64,000 nucleotides of DNA from Metridium senile (Eukaryota > Cnidaria > Anthozoa > Actiniaria > Metridiidae), in assembly GCA_949775045.1 (NCBI GenBank), contig OX459096.1, positions 34,266,371-34,330,370 on the forward strand. Reading direction: 5' to 3'. Position 1 is the first letter of the stretch. Each line of letters begins with the position of its first letter. The translations under genes and the position numbers were made by a program. Of the stretch, positions 45,195 to 57,224 are shown piece after piece. The notes under the pieces are model-generated. The model ran no database searches. It was not told the DNA's origin and saw nothing but the letters and a program-made list of their open reading frames with translations.

Positions 45195-45785
45195 TGAGTA
45201 CTATGTTTGTCACTCGACTGTGAAAAATTTCCTGTATTTTATATGATTTGGGGTAAATAATGCGGATTTATTGCCGGTTTGGGCGATGTTGTAAAATCAA
45301 TCTTTGTTGGAAATTAAAAATATTAAAAACATCGCTTCACCATATATTGTTTGGTAAAAAACCCTTCGACATGAATCGTGATGAAGCAAACGAATATATT
45401 TCTACTTATCTGGCAAAAATAACACGTGAGTAGAGTTGTGTGCTAAAATCTTTAAAAATAATATTCTTGAAACTTGAGGCTTAATTAACAAATTTGATAA
45501 TAAGTACAAGATACCCCTCCCTGTTATACGTTTTGCACAAAACGGGTTTAATTGGTGAACTCTTTCTACGAGTCGTTGCTTCGAAGAAGGTTGTTGAAGC
45601 GAACGTTTTCATCACCAGATATCGTTTTATTATAAACTTCATGTCCTGGCCAGGTTGGGCTTGTGCTTCCACAATGAATAAACTTTATAAATAATAGTGA
45701 AATTACAAGACGTTTCGATGCCAAGTACGAGTGAAAACAAATACAAGATTCTTGAATAAATAAGGCATATTTCCATATAGTCCTA
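45195..45785 (+). pseudogene. Collapsed array unit lacking promoter core and coding exon
   Basis: The unit begins normally (TATGTTTGTCACTCGACTG) up to GGTTTGGGCGATGTT at about 45289 and then jumps directly to GTAAAATCAATCTTTGTTGG, which is the 3' segment following the TTGTTACAG acceptor. The CCAAT/TATA region and ORF are missing. The tail continues as in unit 3. Confidence 0.85.
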
Positions 45786-45797
45786 TAATTAAACTAG

Positions 45798-45936
45798 AGT
45801 ATAAACACTAAAAGTGTGCAATACTTTTCACTATTTACCACTAAATAGTGTTGATTAAACAATAGAGAACAATAGAATTAGCATAATTTAGCAGTATTTA
45901 GTGGTATTTATGTTGCACACTTTCATTGTTTGTACT
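45798..45936. mobile_element. 139-bp MITE with CTAG target duplication
   Basis: AGTATAAACACTAAAAGTGTG at the left and TGTTTGTACT at the right are inverted ends, between CTAG copies (45794-45797, 45937-45940). The paralogous unit 3 retains the empty site AAACTAGTCTAAG with one CTAG (49314-49317), confirming exact boundaries. Confidence 0.9.
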
Positions 45937-46277
45937 CTAGTCTAAGTCATAACTAGTTCGCTAGTTTTTATATTTGTAATTAATTCACTCGTCACTCGAC
46001 TGTGAAAAATTTCCTGTATTTTATATGATTTGGTGTAAATAATGCGGATTTATTGCCGGTTTGGGCGATGTTTTTAAAAGCCATCTATGATGTTACTCAT
46101 TTGAGCTTGCAACTCTTAATTGGCGTCCAGTTGAAACAGCCAATCAGGAGCTACTTGTAAGAATTATACGTGACCGCGGCAAAGGTGGGGCCTGACGAGC
46201 AGTTATAAAACCCCCTTGGCAAGCCGGTTTAATATCACTCCATACCAGTTAAAGCAAGAAGTTCTTCTCACACTAAA

Positions 46278-46577
46278 ATGGCTGAGAATTGTAAAAAAGC
46301 CTCTGAAGTATTTGAAGCGAACGGATCTCAAAAAATAGATGGGCGGTCACAACTATGGCGCACAACTGGGATCAGCAGACCAACAATGGCGGTACAAAGT
46401 ATTAAAGTAGAAACGACGCCAAAGACATCACAGGCAGTCCAGAACAAGAAAGAAAAGACCCTGATCGATGTGAACGATCATGCGGCGCTCCTCAAGCGTC
46501 CATCAAGGGAGAGTTATATCAAAGACCCAAGAAGAGATGGCAGACCAAGGGCGAACACGATGCCGACCAAATGGTGA
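46278..46577 (+). CDS. Amplified-family protein, copy 2 (99 residues)
   Basis: Identical to copy 1 except for an in-frame loss of two residues (Lys-Glu at 25-26, six bases). The same promoter with intact TATAAAA lies 68 bp upstream of the ATG. The surrounding 1.9 kb is nearly identical to unit 1, so this is a recent duplicate and presumably expressed in the same way. Confidence 0.7.
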   Translation: MAENCKKASEVFEANGSQKIDGRSQLWRTTGISRPTMAVQSIKVETTPKTSQAVQNKKEKTLIDVNDHAALLKRPSRESYIKDPRRDGRPRANTMPTKW

Positions 46578-48236
46578 GATGTTCCCCATACTATGGCAAG
46601 AACACTGAACACGACGAAAGAGAATCATCGCCGGTATCACAGAAGTATATGTATGTAGGGACTAGCGCCCATTTCTCATCACAATATATCAGCTGCTTGT
46701 TCAGTTTCTATTCTCAATTTAATTATTTAAAATATAGATATAGTTTTAAATGTAAATATAAATTGAACGGTTTGATTCAACAATTTAGCAAGTTTATCTA
46801 TATACATATATTTAGCTATATTTTATTGTTGTTACAGATTAAAATCAATCTTTGTTGGAAATTAAAAATATTAAAAACATCGCTTCGCCATATATTGTTT
46901 GGTAAAAACCCCTTCGACATGAATCGTGATGAAGCAAACGAATATATTTCTACTTATCGGGCAAAAATAACACGTGAGTAGAGTTGTGTGCTAAAATCAT
47001 TTTATTAAATCGTCAAATGATTTACAGTGAGGACACTCGAACCGTGAACACTTTGGATTTGTTTTGTTGCTTTTATAACCCTTAATAAATACTTCGAATT
47101 AGGAAAAAATTAGTGCGTTTATGCCGACTTGACCGGGATCATTTTATGTTTTTGTAATCCATCGAACACCGCATAAAAAGTGGAAAACTCCTAATCAAAC
47201 TTGACAACAAATAGAAATAATGCTGATTTATAAGTTTTAAAAGTTAAAAATAATATTCTTGAAACTTGATTGATAATAAGTACAAGATACCTCTCCCTGT
47301 TATACGTTTTGCACAAAACGGGTTTAATTGGCGAACTCTTTCTACGAGTCCAGTATGTGTGTGCAATTCCGGACGGTTTTGAAATAAATTGCCATATCAT
47401 TCGTTAAATGCATTGTTTAGGAAATACAAAAAGTACAAAACTTTCACCTTAAATGGGGAGACGGTTATTATCTTTGAATGAAACTTAATTATATGTTTGT
47501 ACTTCTTTCCATAGGTACTATTCAAATCCGCCTTAGTACTTGAACCACCTTTACTCGTTTAGGGGATAGTTTGCAAAACAGGTCACGTGACCTGCTTGTT
47601 CAATCAAACATAAGCAAATATCTCCCTAACAAGGCTAGTTAGTTCAGGTATTAAGGCAGATCCTTATACCTTCCACCAAGTAGAATAGAAATCCATAAAA
47701 ATGTTTTTGGTTCGATTGATACCGTCTCCCCATTTTAATTGAAATATTTCAATACATGAAATGAGATGAAAGGTCACGTGACCACCTTAATCCATAACTT
47801 TTAATTCTACAAAGTCAAGGTCATAGATTTATGTATCCATGTCAATTTTGGAGAGATTTCACTTAAAATTTACATTAATAGAAAAATAAAACGATTTTAG
47901 ACCCCCCACGAAGCCTTCCCAGGCCTTAACATGCTTGAGTACTATGTTTGTCACTCGACTGTGAAAAATTTCCTGTATTTTATATGATTTGGGGTAAATA
48001 ATGCGGATTTATTGCCGGTTTGGGCGATGTTTTTAAAAGCCATCTATGATGTTACTCATTTGAGCTTGCAACTCTTAATTGGCGTCCAGTTGAAACAGCC
48101 AATCAGGAGCTACTTGTAAGAATTATACGTGACCGCGGCAAAGGTGGGGCCTGACGAGCAGTTATAAAACCCCCTTGGCAAGCCGGTTTAATATCACTCC
48201 ATACCAGTTAAAGCAAGAAGTTCTTCTCACACTAAA

Positions 48237-48536
48237 ATGGCTGAGAATTGTAAAAAAGCCTCTGAAGTATTTGAAGCGAACGGATCTCAAAAAATAGATG
48301 GGCGGTCACAACTATGGCGCACAACTGGGATCAGCAGACCAACAATGGCGGTACAAAGTATTAAAGTAGAAACGACGCCAAAGACATCACAGGCAGTCCA
48401 GAACAAGAAAGAAAAGACCCTGATCGATGTGAACGATCATGCGGCGCTCCTCAAGCGTCCATCAAGGAAGAGTTATATCAAAGACCCAAGAAGAGATGGC
48501 AGACCAAGGGCGAACACGATGCCGACCAAATGGTGA
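48237..48536 (+). CDS. Amplified-family protein, copy 3 (99 residues)
   Basis: Shares the two-residue deletion with copy 2, so copies 2 and 3 have a common duplicated ancestor. One replacement (Glu to Lys in the PSRESY segment). Promoter elements intact (TATAAAA at 48163-48169). Followed by the alternative tail type. Confidence 0.7.
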   Translation: MAENCKKASEVFEANGSQKIDGRSQLWRTTGISRPTMAVQSIKVETTPKTSQAVQNKKEKTLIDVNDHAALLKRPSRKSYIKDPRRDGRPRANTMPTKW

Positions 48537-49582
48537 GATGTTCCCCATACTATGGCAAGAACACTGAACACGACGAAAGAGAATCATCGCCGGTATCACA
48601 GAAGTATATGTATGTAGGGACTAGCGCCCATTTCTCATCACAATATATCAGCTGCTTGTTCAGTTTCTATTCTCAATTTAATTACTTAAAATATAGATAT
48701 AGTTTTAAATGTAAATATAAATTGAACGGTTTGATTCAACAATTTAGCAAGTTTATCTATATACATATATTTAGCTATATTTTATTGTTGTTACAGATTA
48801 AAATCAATCTTTGTTGGAAATTAAAAATATTAAAAACATCGCTTCGCCATATATTGTTTGGTAAAAACCCCTTCGACATGAATCGTGATGAAGCAAACGA
48901 ATATATTTCTACTTATCGGGCAAAAATAACACGTGAGTAGAGTTGTGTGCTAAAATCATTAAAAATAATATTCTTGAAACTTGAGGCTTAATTAACAAAT
49001 TTGATAATAAGTACAAGATACCCCTCCCTGTTATACGTTTTGCACAAAACGGGTTTAATTGATGAACTCTTTCTACGAGTCGTTGCTTCGAAGAAGGTTG
49101 TTGAAGCGAACGTTTTCATCACCAGATATCGTTTTATTATAAACTTCATGTCCTGGCCAGGTTGGGCTTGTGCTTCCACAATGAATAAACTTTATAAATA
49201 ATAGTGAAATTACAAGACGTTTCGATGCCGAGTTCGAAATTATAATTACGAGTGAAAACAAATACAAGATTCTTGAATAAATAAGACATATCTCCATATA
49301 GTCCTATAATTAAACTAGTCTAAGTCATAACTAGTTCGCTAATTTTTATATTTGTAATTAATTATGTCGGTTCTAAAACTATTTTTTTATTTATCGCTTG
49401 TGAATTCTGAATTTCAATTACTGACAAGCAGCTTCAAAAATTACTCCGTTTTGACGGCAAAGTTATTTCGCCAAATGGAACTGTTTACTTTTTGCTCAAT
49501 GCTAACAGGTTTTGTGGTTTACCGTGCAGGCTCAGTTACAAAAGATTCACTAAGATTAAAAATAAATTTAGAACATTTATAG

Positions 49583-51543
49583 TGTATTTGAAATCAGTGC
49601 TTTCAGCAGAGGTTCCTAGGTAAGAGAGAAAGAAATCTCTGCTCACAGGGTAGAAGCAGTAAGTCAAGTGTTCGAGTATCCACCCCTAAGAAAATTATTA
49701 TCATAAATATCAATTTCTAACATAGTCAATTTTTCACTGTTTTGTCATTGCTGATCGATTTTTGAGAGATTTTTTGGACCATAATTCTCATTGAAGATCT
49801 TCAAAATCAGCACTTTGCTAACATTCAATTCGATCATTCAGTAATTACACTTACATACTAATTAATTACAAAAATAACATAGAAATAGAATAATATTTTT
49901 TAGTTAAATACCAACAGAGTTATTGCAAATATGGCCTACTTATAACTACACCGAAGTATCTACATCATTATGTAAAAATAATACATTCCTGATTTATTGT
50001 AATTACGTAAATTTTGAAAAAATAATAAATCGTAATTACGCCAGTTTTATGATAATCAGTAATTATTATTGTAATTGAATTACCTTTAAATAGTTTGGCA
50101 AAAATATTGAATTCCTAATTAACTAGTTCCTAACTAGTTCCTAATTAACTTTTTCATGGTCAATTAAAAGTGAACGAAAATAACCAAACTAGAACAATAT
50201 ATACTTCTATTGAGGTACCTACACCATAGCCTCCTAGCCTCCTCCGCATGCAACTCTTTACTCTGGGCTTCCTTTGTTGACTCTGGGCTTCCTGTGGCGA
50301 AACAAATGGTGGGGGGAGGGGGTGAGGGAGAGAGAAAAGAAGAGGAGGAGTTGTTTGTGAGGTGACAATACATATCGGAATTCACAACTTGAGTAAAAAA
50401 TATAGACAATAGCGATCTCGGACAACCAAAACAATGAGAGCCTTGAGTAAGCGGTCAAAAAGTTTACCTATTTTAAAAAATATTTTCGATATCTTCCAAT
50501 CTATCAATGGTCATAAAACTGCAGGGCTCGACGAGTAACTATTTCAAAAAGCCAATGCTGCGGTAAGAAAAAAATTCATCAAGGAAAGTTTAAGTTTTGA
50601 AATATTTTGTAAAAATGTGTGCAATATTAGACAAAAGAAGAAAAAGCGCAGTTATATCTCACCAAACGAAAAATCATGTATGTCCTAATAGCCTGAAGTG
50701 ATTTCGTTCATGTTCGCCAGACGGATAACTAAGACATTTGTTGACCAAATGAGACCAAAACCAAAACTTTTTCTGAGCTTTTGTAGTGATGTTTTTGATC
50801 AAGTGAAATGGATGCTTGATTAATTTAATTTATTTGTTGTGTAAATGTTTAAAAGCGTTTTATTCAAAAATGCCTCCATATAAATTTTTTATTTTCAGCA
50901 ACAACGAAGACCTTGATCTGAAGTTTGTGAAACAATCAATGCGGTTTTATAGAAAACTCTATTTCGCCTAAAATTGTCGTATTTGTCAAAACTACTTTTC
51001 TATCATAAAAAATTATTGCTAGTTCCGATTGCAATATTTGAAACATCAGAACAAACTTCAGTCTATGCCTGAACTCGCTATGGAAATTAATTTGAAATTA
51101 TTTTTCTACGCGCGACGAACTTTGCGATCAAACAGCGACGGTGGCCCTTCAAAAATACTCAGTCGAGCCACCTTAAAAAAGTTAGAATTTTTCAAAGCAA
51201 GGTCGTTTTTTACGGGCGGTTTCGGGCGACGTAGGAGTCAAAGGGTTAAATAAAAAATAAATTTTTCTGATATACCAGCTTTATCATTTATTAACTGTGT
51301 GAACAAGTTTGTTATGTCAGTATGAATATATCTGTCAAGTTTTACTTCAAATGGAGTACAAAGACTAGAGATAGGGTGGGAGGGTCAGTGTAAAAATGTT
51401 ATTATTGTTTTTTTTTTAATATGGGCAAAACAGCAAAGATAGGGGGTGGTCATTTTAATAGTTACACATAGCCAGTGAAGTGTGAGTGGTTTTACAAAGT
51501 TTTTTAAGTAAGGAAGTATCTTTCTTTTTCTGCATACAAAAGG
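49583..51543. other. Array 3' flank and intergenic sequence, no gene seen
   Basis: AT-rich. 49960-50170 contains TAATTAACTTTTTCATGG, which reappears inverted at about 58265 and 59955, marking the downstream flank of the amplified unit. Around 51135-51180 a fragment with GGTGGCCCTTC and GAGCCACCTTAA resembles the ends of the TTAA-type foldbacks. Confidence 0.5.
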
Positions 51544-51547
51544 TTAA

Positions 51548-53515
51548 GGTGGCCCAGGGGTATTTATTTACGTAAAAACAATTTTTTTTGAACTTCAAAT
51601 TTTGGCCCAAACACTTCTTCGATTGCAGTAAAAATCGGGATTATAACTAATCATTGTCTCTAGTTTATATATATTTAAACGTTATTTTAAAAATACTGAT
51701 GTCGTAAGAGCAATGCGCTTGCAAACGCGAACTCGACTTTGAGATTTTATGGCTATTTCTAAAAATCTGAAAGACGAAACCACTCGATTTTGTGTCTATG
51801 GACTCATGTACTTCAATACTTTTACGTGATAAATGGCCAAATTAATCGAGACCTTGCAAGTTTAGGAAATATGAGTATTCAAAATAGAACACGAAAATGT
51901 ATAGCTTATAAAGAATCGAACAGAGACGCACAATAAAATCATTGCTTTCGAAATCGGTACTCACCACTATGTTGTACAATGCTTTCCCAGTCTGAAGGCC
52001 AAATTTTAGTGAATTTGACGTACTGTGTGAAGCACTATCACGACTGATAAAAAAGCAAATTTATCGATGCATTATTTAAAATAGCTAGATAATCTAATTT
52101 TTGCTCAGTATTCACTTAAATGGTAATTCTAGCCATTCTCAAATACACAAGATGTAAACAAATAATTGTAAAAGTACCTTACAAAGTTTGAGCGCGTTCC
52201 ATTCATACGGTTTGGAGAAATGGAGAAGGAAAGTTGACCGTCTATAAATCTTGACGACACCGCCGAAGTGCAGTTGCAGTGAAAAGCCAGCAAGTACTTT
52301 TATTGATGCATGTAAAATTTGCAATATTGTTTAAAGTCCCGCGAGGGATATCCCTTTGGGACCAATCTCTGAACAAATATACGTTGAGAATATAATATTG
52401 CAAGAGCAAAAAATTAAGATATTAATTTGTAAATATGCATATGAATTGTTTATGCTTGATTTTCGTGTATATTTGGATTTACAAACACTCTTTCCTTTGG
52501 GACCAATCTCTGAACAAATATACGTTGAGAATATAATATTGCAAGAGCAAAAAATTAAGATATTAATTTGTAAATATGCATATGAATTGTTTATGCTTGA
52601 TTTTCGTGTATATTTGGATTTACAAACACTCTTTCTGCTGAAAGAACTGATAAATAAAAATGACACATTATATAGTATAGCGAGTATTAGTTATTTGCTC
52701 TTGCAATATTATTTTCTCAACTTATATTAGTTCAGTAATTGGTCCCAACGGGATATCCCTCGCGGGACTTTAAAAAAATATATTGCAAATTTTTCATGCA
52801 TCAACAAAAGCATATGATGGCTTTTCACTGCAACTGCAACTCGGCGTTGTCGCCAAGATTTATATACGGTCAACTTTACTTCTCCATTTCTCCAAACCGT
52901 ATGAATGGAACACGCTCAAACTTTGGAAGGTACTTTTACAATGATTTGTTTACATCCTGTGTTTTTGAGAATCAATAGAATTACCATTTAAGTTAATACT
53001 GAGCAAAAATTAGATTATCTAGCTATTTTGAATAATGCATCGATAAATGTGTTTTTTATCAGTCGTGATAGTGCTGCACACAGTACGTCAAATTCACTAA
53101 AATTTGGCCTTTTGAAAGCAATGATTTTATTGTGCGTCTCTGTTCGATTCTTTATAAGCTATACATTAGTGTGTTCTATTTTGAGTATTCATATTTCCTA
53201 AGCTTGCAAGGTTTCGATTAATTCGGCCATTTATCACGTAAAAGTATTGAAGTACATGAGTCCATAGACGCAAAATCGAGTGGTTTCGTCTTTCAGATTT
53301 TTAGAAATAGCCATAAAATCTCAAAGTCGAGTTCGCTTTTGCAAGCGCATTGCTCTTACGACATCAGTATTTTTAAAATAACGTTTAAATATATATAAAC
53401 TAGAGACAATGATTAGTTATAATCCCGATTTTTACTGCAATCGAAAAAGTTTTTGCGCCAAAATTAGAAATTAAAAAAAAATTGTTTTTACGTAAATAAA
53501 TACCCCTGGGCCACC
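51548..53515. mobile_element. 1968-bp foldback transposon with about 780-bp arms, TTAA target
   Basis: TTAA then GGTGGCCCAGGGGTATTTAT at the left; ATAAATACCCCTGGGCCACC then TTAA (53516-53519) at the right. Arms mirror each other through CAGTAAAAATCGGGATTATA, CGTAAGAGCAATGCGC, and CCCGCGAGGGATATCCC near the centre. The spacer of about 390 bp carries a 141-bp direct duplication. TTAA duplication and GGTGG ends match the small MITE at 21604, suggesting one transposase source of Kolobok or piggyBac type. No transposase gene is seen. Confidence 0.9.
52354..52636. repeat. 141-bp internal tandem duplication in the foldback spacer
   Basis: GGGACCAATCTCTGAACAAA at 52358 and 52499 begins two copies identical by eye over the whole unit. 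As 141 is a multiple of three, open frames on both strands run through the two copies, but neither protein is recognisable. Confidence 0.92.
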
Positions 53516-54098
53516 TTAAACAATCTTGAAAAAGGTCGATTTGCTTGATTCAAAGTCCTGTCAGCGATCCTAGTGCTCTCATCTTTCATCTTCTTCATAA
53601 AGTACGACACGACAAATTAAGATTAATTCCTTCATCAGTTGACGGTCACTTTGATCAAATTTCTTATTTCTTATTATTTATCGAAAAATAAGCTTCAGTA
53701 GGCTTTTTATTTGATGCAAACGTCGGCCAACGTCCACAAGCCGACGAATTTAATACAACTCTTTTCAACATCCATCGTGGTTCACTTGTTCGTGTCAGCT
53801 AAAATCCTTTTTTGTTTCTTGACTTTCTTTGATGTTGAGATATAAACAAAACCCTTTGTCTTTAAACAATCTTTGATTTGGAATGATGAAGAAAGCTAGC
53901 TGCAGTAATTTTAATATTTTGGCATTAAAATTTTTGAAAGTTTGTTGAGGCAGCCATGCTGAATGAAAACCGGTTTCTGACAACCCGCTCTTTTTCAGTA
54001 ACAACTACGTACTGGGAAACCATTTGAAAGCAACGCGCGTCATAAAATATCAAAAACATTAATAATAGAGCTGAGAGAGAATAAAAATAAATAAATAA

Positions 54099-54228
54099 GT
54101 TATTTACCGGCAAGAGATCGGTCCGTATAGTGAAAAATTGCCCTCGGTCTTCGAAAACGGACCTCGGTCCGTACATCCAAGACATCGGGCAGTTTTTCAC
54201 TATAAGGACCTCCCAGCCGGTAAATAAC
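54099..54228. mobile_element. Foldback MITE, GTTATTTACCGG ends
   Basis: GTTATTTACCGGCAAGAGATC on the left is mirrored by the CCAGCCGGTAAATAAC end, with GTGAAAAATTGCCC / GGGCAGTTTTTCAC pairing inside. The frames on both strands here are shadows of the hairpin. Confidence 0.85.
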
Positions 54229-54531
54229 ATGTATATCTTAAAAAAAATAAGCACCACTATAAGTATTTTTGGAAAGTTTTATTGCCGTAAATATGATTTA
54301 AGGACGTTCGCGGGCATTGTTTCTGCACATCCCTTCTGCGCACGCTTTGGAACGCCTGGATGGTTTCGTTTCATAAAAAAATCATCCAGGCGTTAGACGA
54401 AACAAGATGTCAGTCATCTTTGAGATCTTTCGTGATGATCCAATAACCATTGATTTAGTTTTCTTCTTGTTTAGCAACATTTTGTTTTTTGTGTTCCAAT
54501 GGACTATAGGTTATATTTCTGCATTAAGCTG

Positions 54532-54975
54532 TTATTCAACATCGTGGAGTGTTGCATCAGATGTGTATTGTGTTGCATCGTCCGTAAACATGTCAATGTG
54601 CGTTCCCTTAAGGTGTAGAGGCAAGTCATTCATATGGATGATAAATAGAAGAGGACCCAGCATTGAACCCTGAGGTACGCCTGCTAGTATAGGTGTTTTC
54701 GAGGAACACTCTCCTTCGATTATAAGTTGAAGGTGTGTGTTATCAAGGTAAGATTGGAACCACGACAATGCTTTTTTTGTTTAAACCGTACAAGTACAGT
54801 TTTTTAAAAGGATGGCATGGTCAACAAGGTCGAAGGCTTTTCGTAGATCTACAATTGTCAGACCACAGATCTCACCATTGTCTACACTGCCAAGTATAAT
54901 CAGTAGTGACTGACAAGAGTGAAATCTTCGAAATCCTGACTGTAGGTTGGTCAAAGAAGGAAGGGATATCTGATG
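54532..54975 (-). mobile_element. LINE reverse transcriptase fragment (palm domain)
   Basis: Minus strand: WFQSYLDNTHLQL, GVPQGSMLGPLLFIIHMNDLP and FTDDATQY, the last being the catalytic FADD box changed to FTDD. Upstream (higher coordinates) the frame is broken by stops and indels. Jockey/CR1-type non-LTR element, dead. Confidence 0.88.
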
Positions 54976-55079
54976 AGGTCATGCATGTTCGACATGTTCC
55001 ATATTAGTGTTGTCATGGTGTCGAGGCTATAGTGAGACCGCAAAGGCCATCGGGGTTCTATTGTTCTATTGTCCATTTT

Positions 55080-55440
55080 GTCTGGTCGGAAAAAAAAGAA
55101 CCCTATTTTATAACTGGGCTACCTGTATAAAGTCCTTTTACTCGTCTGGAAATGCCTTCACTACCAAGCACCTGATTATCTGTCTTCACCTATTAACCTT
55201 CACCGCCATGCCCGTAAACTGCGTTCTTCTGCCCGATGTCTTCTGACACAGCCATCGCCTCCTCCGAGAACTGTATCGTATGGCGACCGTGCATTTTCAA
55301 ACTTTGCACCAAAGCTATGGAACAATTTGCCTGAACATTTAAAAACTAAAGACACTGCAACTAATCAGTAAAACTGAACTCAAAACATTTTTATTCTATA
55401 AATATTTTGACACCGATCCTATTTTGTAAGCGCATTGAGT
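55080..55440 (+). mobile_element. LINE 3' end (post-RT region and tail), opposite strand
   Basis: Plus-strand translation gives CLHYQAPDYLSSPINLHRH, ARKLRSSARCLLTQP, GDRAFSNFAPKLWNNLPEHL, then a 3' tail with repeated ATAAATAAATA. This is the usual CR1/L2 C-terminus. It faces the RT fragment at 54532, so the two are separate insertions or an inverted piece. Confidence 0.88.
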
Positions 55441-55913
55441 TTTAAAATGCGCATAGTAAGCATGTAGTATAAATAAATAAACTAGTCATTTCTATCAAAA
55501 GTAAATTGCTGCAAGCTGTTTACATAATATTCCACAGGCAGCCCAATCTTGGCTATTCAGTAAACGAATATGTAAGCATTATATATTCGATAACTTGACC
55601 AAAATTGTACGTTCTTAGTAATATTACATGCATTTGATTACAGTACAGTACAGTTTCTCTATTGTTGACCTGGTCAACGAAGAGCCAGAGTGAATCGCTG
55701 GTTGATCACTCTGCTGAACTCATTTTTGGACTGTGTCAATCTCTTTGCCTGGTCCACTGATGTTCCCATCAACTGTCCGATCTTTATCCATGGACCTCTG
55801 TAATATCTCCTACTAGGCTTCGCAAATAGAACCTTTTTTTGTGATTGCATTATTGTGATCTCGACATATATGTGCAATGTACTTCAGATATTGTGAGTAA
55901 ATGAAATCTCTGA

Positions 55914-56695
55914 GGGGTTGAAGGTGAATAATGAATAATGAATAACGGGTCCAAAATTGACTGGAATAATGAATTATTGCATCAAATCCTTTAGGGATAA
56001 TGAATAACAAAGAAATAATAAAATAATAATGAATTAACCCCGAACATTTCGTGAGAAAAAAAGAATAATGAATTATGCGAAATTTTGGAATATGAATAAT
56101 GAATTAGCGCTCGTGGAGTAGCAAAATCATTATTTTGGCTGTTGCTTCAAAATACTCAAAGATTTAGAACATATATTACAATATTTCTTACAATAATCTC
56201 ATAGAAAAAGTTTATGTTGACTCATTTTATTATTTTGATTGGCCATAAAGAAAAAGTTGTGCACGGTCAAGACCGGTTCAACTTCGAAATACAAACAAAG
56301 AAGTACAACAAAAGGTTTCCTAACCAGTCCCCTCTATAAACTATGCTCAGACTGTGACAGATAGTATAAGGACAATGTCTCTGTATCAGGGATGATTCTA
56401 CTTCCAAGAGCATCCTGATAAAGCCAATCTCCTTTGGTATCGGGGGTTGAAGTTGAATTATTTGTGGTCAATAATTCATTATTCCTGCCCATTTTTTCTC
56501 CATAATTCATTATTCATATTCCAAAATTTCGCATAATTCATTATTCTTTTTTTCTCACGAAATGTTTGGGGTTAATTCATTATTATTTTATCATTTCTTT
56601 GTTATTCATTATCCCTAAAGGATTTGATGCAATAATTCATTATTCCAGTCAATTTTGGACCCGTTATTCATTATTCATTATTCACCTTCAACCCC
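55914..56695. mobile_element. Foldback element of AATAATGAATT-type repeats
   Basis: GGGGTTGAAGGTGAATAATG at the left and CATTATTCACCTTCAACCCC at the right; arms of about 190 bp include AACGGGTCCAAAATTGACTGG. A second GGGGGTTGAAGTTGAATTAT end lies internally at 56441, so one copy may be nested or rearranged. Confidence 0.85.
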
Positions 56696-56764
56696 CGATT
56701 CGGTAAAGATCTGATCTACGGTGGCCAGTGTTCAATTGACAAACTCTGATCGTCCCATGTAAGG

Positions 56765-56970
56765 GTCGAATCCGGAATCCGGAATCCACGAAAAAAATCG
56801 ACTTTGGAATCCGGAATCCAGCTCTCTGGAATCCGGAATCCAGGTCTTGGAATCCGGAATCCATCATTTTCGAAAAAAAAATAATAATTGGAATCCGGAA
56901 TCAGCACACTCGGAATCCGGAATCCAGAGTCTCGGAATCCGGAAACCAGTTGGAATCCGGAATCCACTTC
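56765..56970. repeat. Dispersed GGAATCCGGAATCC repeat cluster
   Basis: About ten GGAATCC(GGAATCC) pairs are spaced by 8-20 bases of varying sequence. GGATTCCGGAATCC is self-complementary, so the block can form many small hairpins. On the minus strand it produces repeated GFRIPDS-like peptides. Confidence 0.85.
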
Positions 56971-57202
56971 TTCTCCGGATTCTCTTACATGGGGCGACTC
57001 TGACCACATAAAAGCGCTGAAAAACTCGTAAAAGATCATTGTCGTCCGCGACAAATGTCACCAAAAGTCGTTCGTGACCTTGATCAATGCTTCCGGCAAT
57101 AAATAAGTTTGATTTTGACATTATTACAGTGCGAAAAAAAGATTTAACTCGGATAATTTGATGAAACGACACTGTGGAATAATTTGCCCCTGATAGAATA
57201 TC

Positions 57203-57224
57203 GGGGGGGGGGGGGGGGGGGGGC
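57203..57224. repeat. Homopolymer G run
   Basis: More than 20 consecutive G after AATATC, with no matching C run nearby. It may be the surviving end of a G-run MITE like that at 41578. Length in assemblies is unreliable for such runs. Confidence 0.8.

Larger units (their letters stand above)
43262..49360 (+). repeat. Tandem array of amplified gene units
   Basis: Unit 1 (about 43262-45192), a collapsed unit (45195-45985), unit 2 (about 45987-47940) and unit 3 (47942-49360) are arranged head to tail. Start codons lie at 43531, 46278 and 48237. Each unit starts TATGTTTGTCACTCGACTGTG and contains promoter, 99-101-codon ORF and a long 3' section. Units 1 and 2 share a tail with a TTACAGTGAGGACACTC block and GGTCACGTGACC sites; the collapsed unit and unit 3 share a different tail (GGCTTAATTAAC...TTGCTTCGAAGAAGG). 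Near-identity indicates recent amplification. Confidence 0.92.

Noticed and set aside
52331..52730. Overlapping frames on both strands with duplicated peptide
   Set aside because: They arise from a 141-bp in-frame tandem duplication inside a foldback element; no recognisable protein.
54130..54257. Frames on both strands around RSVFEDRGQFFTIRT
   Set aside because: Shadows of the foldback hairpin at 54099-54228.
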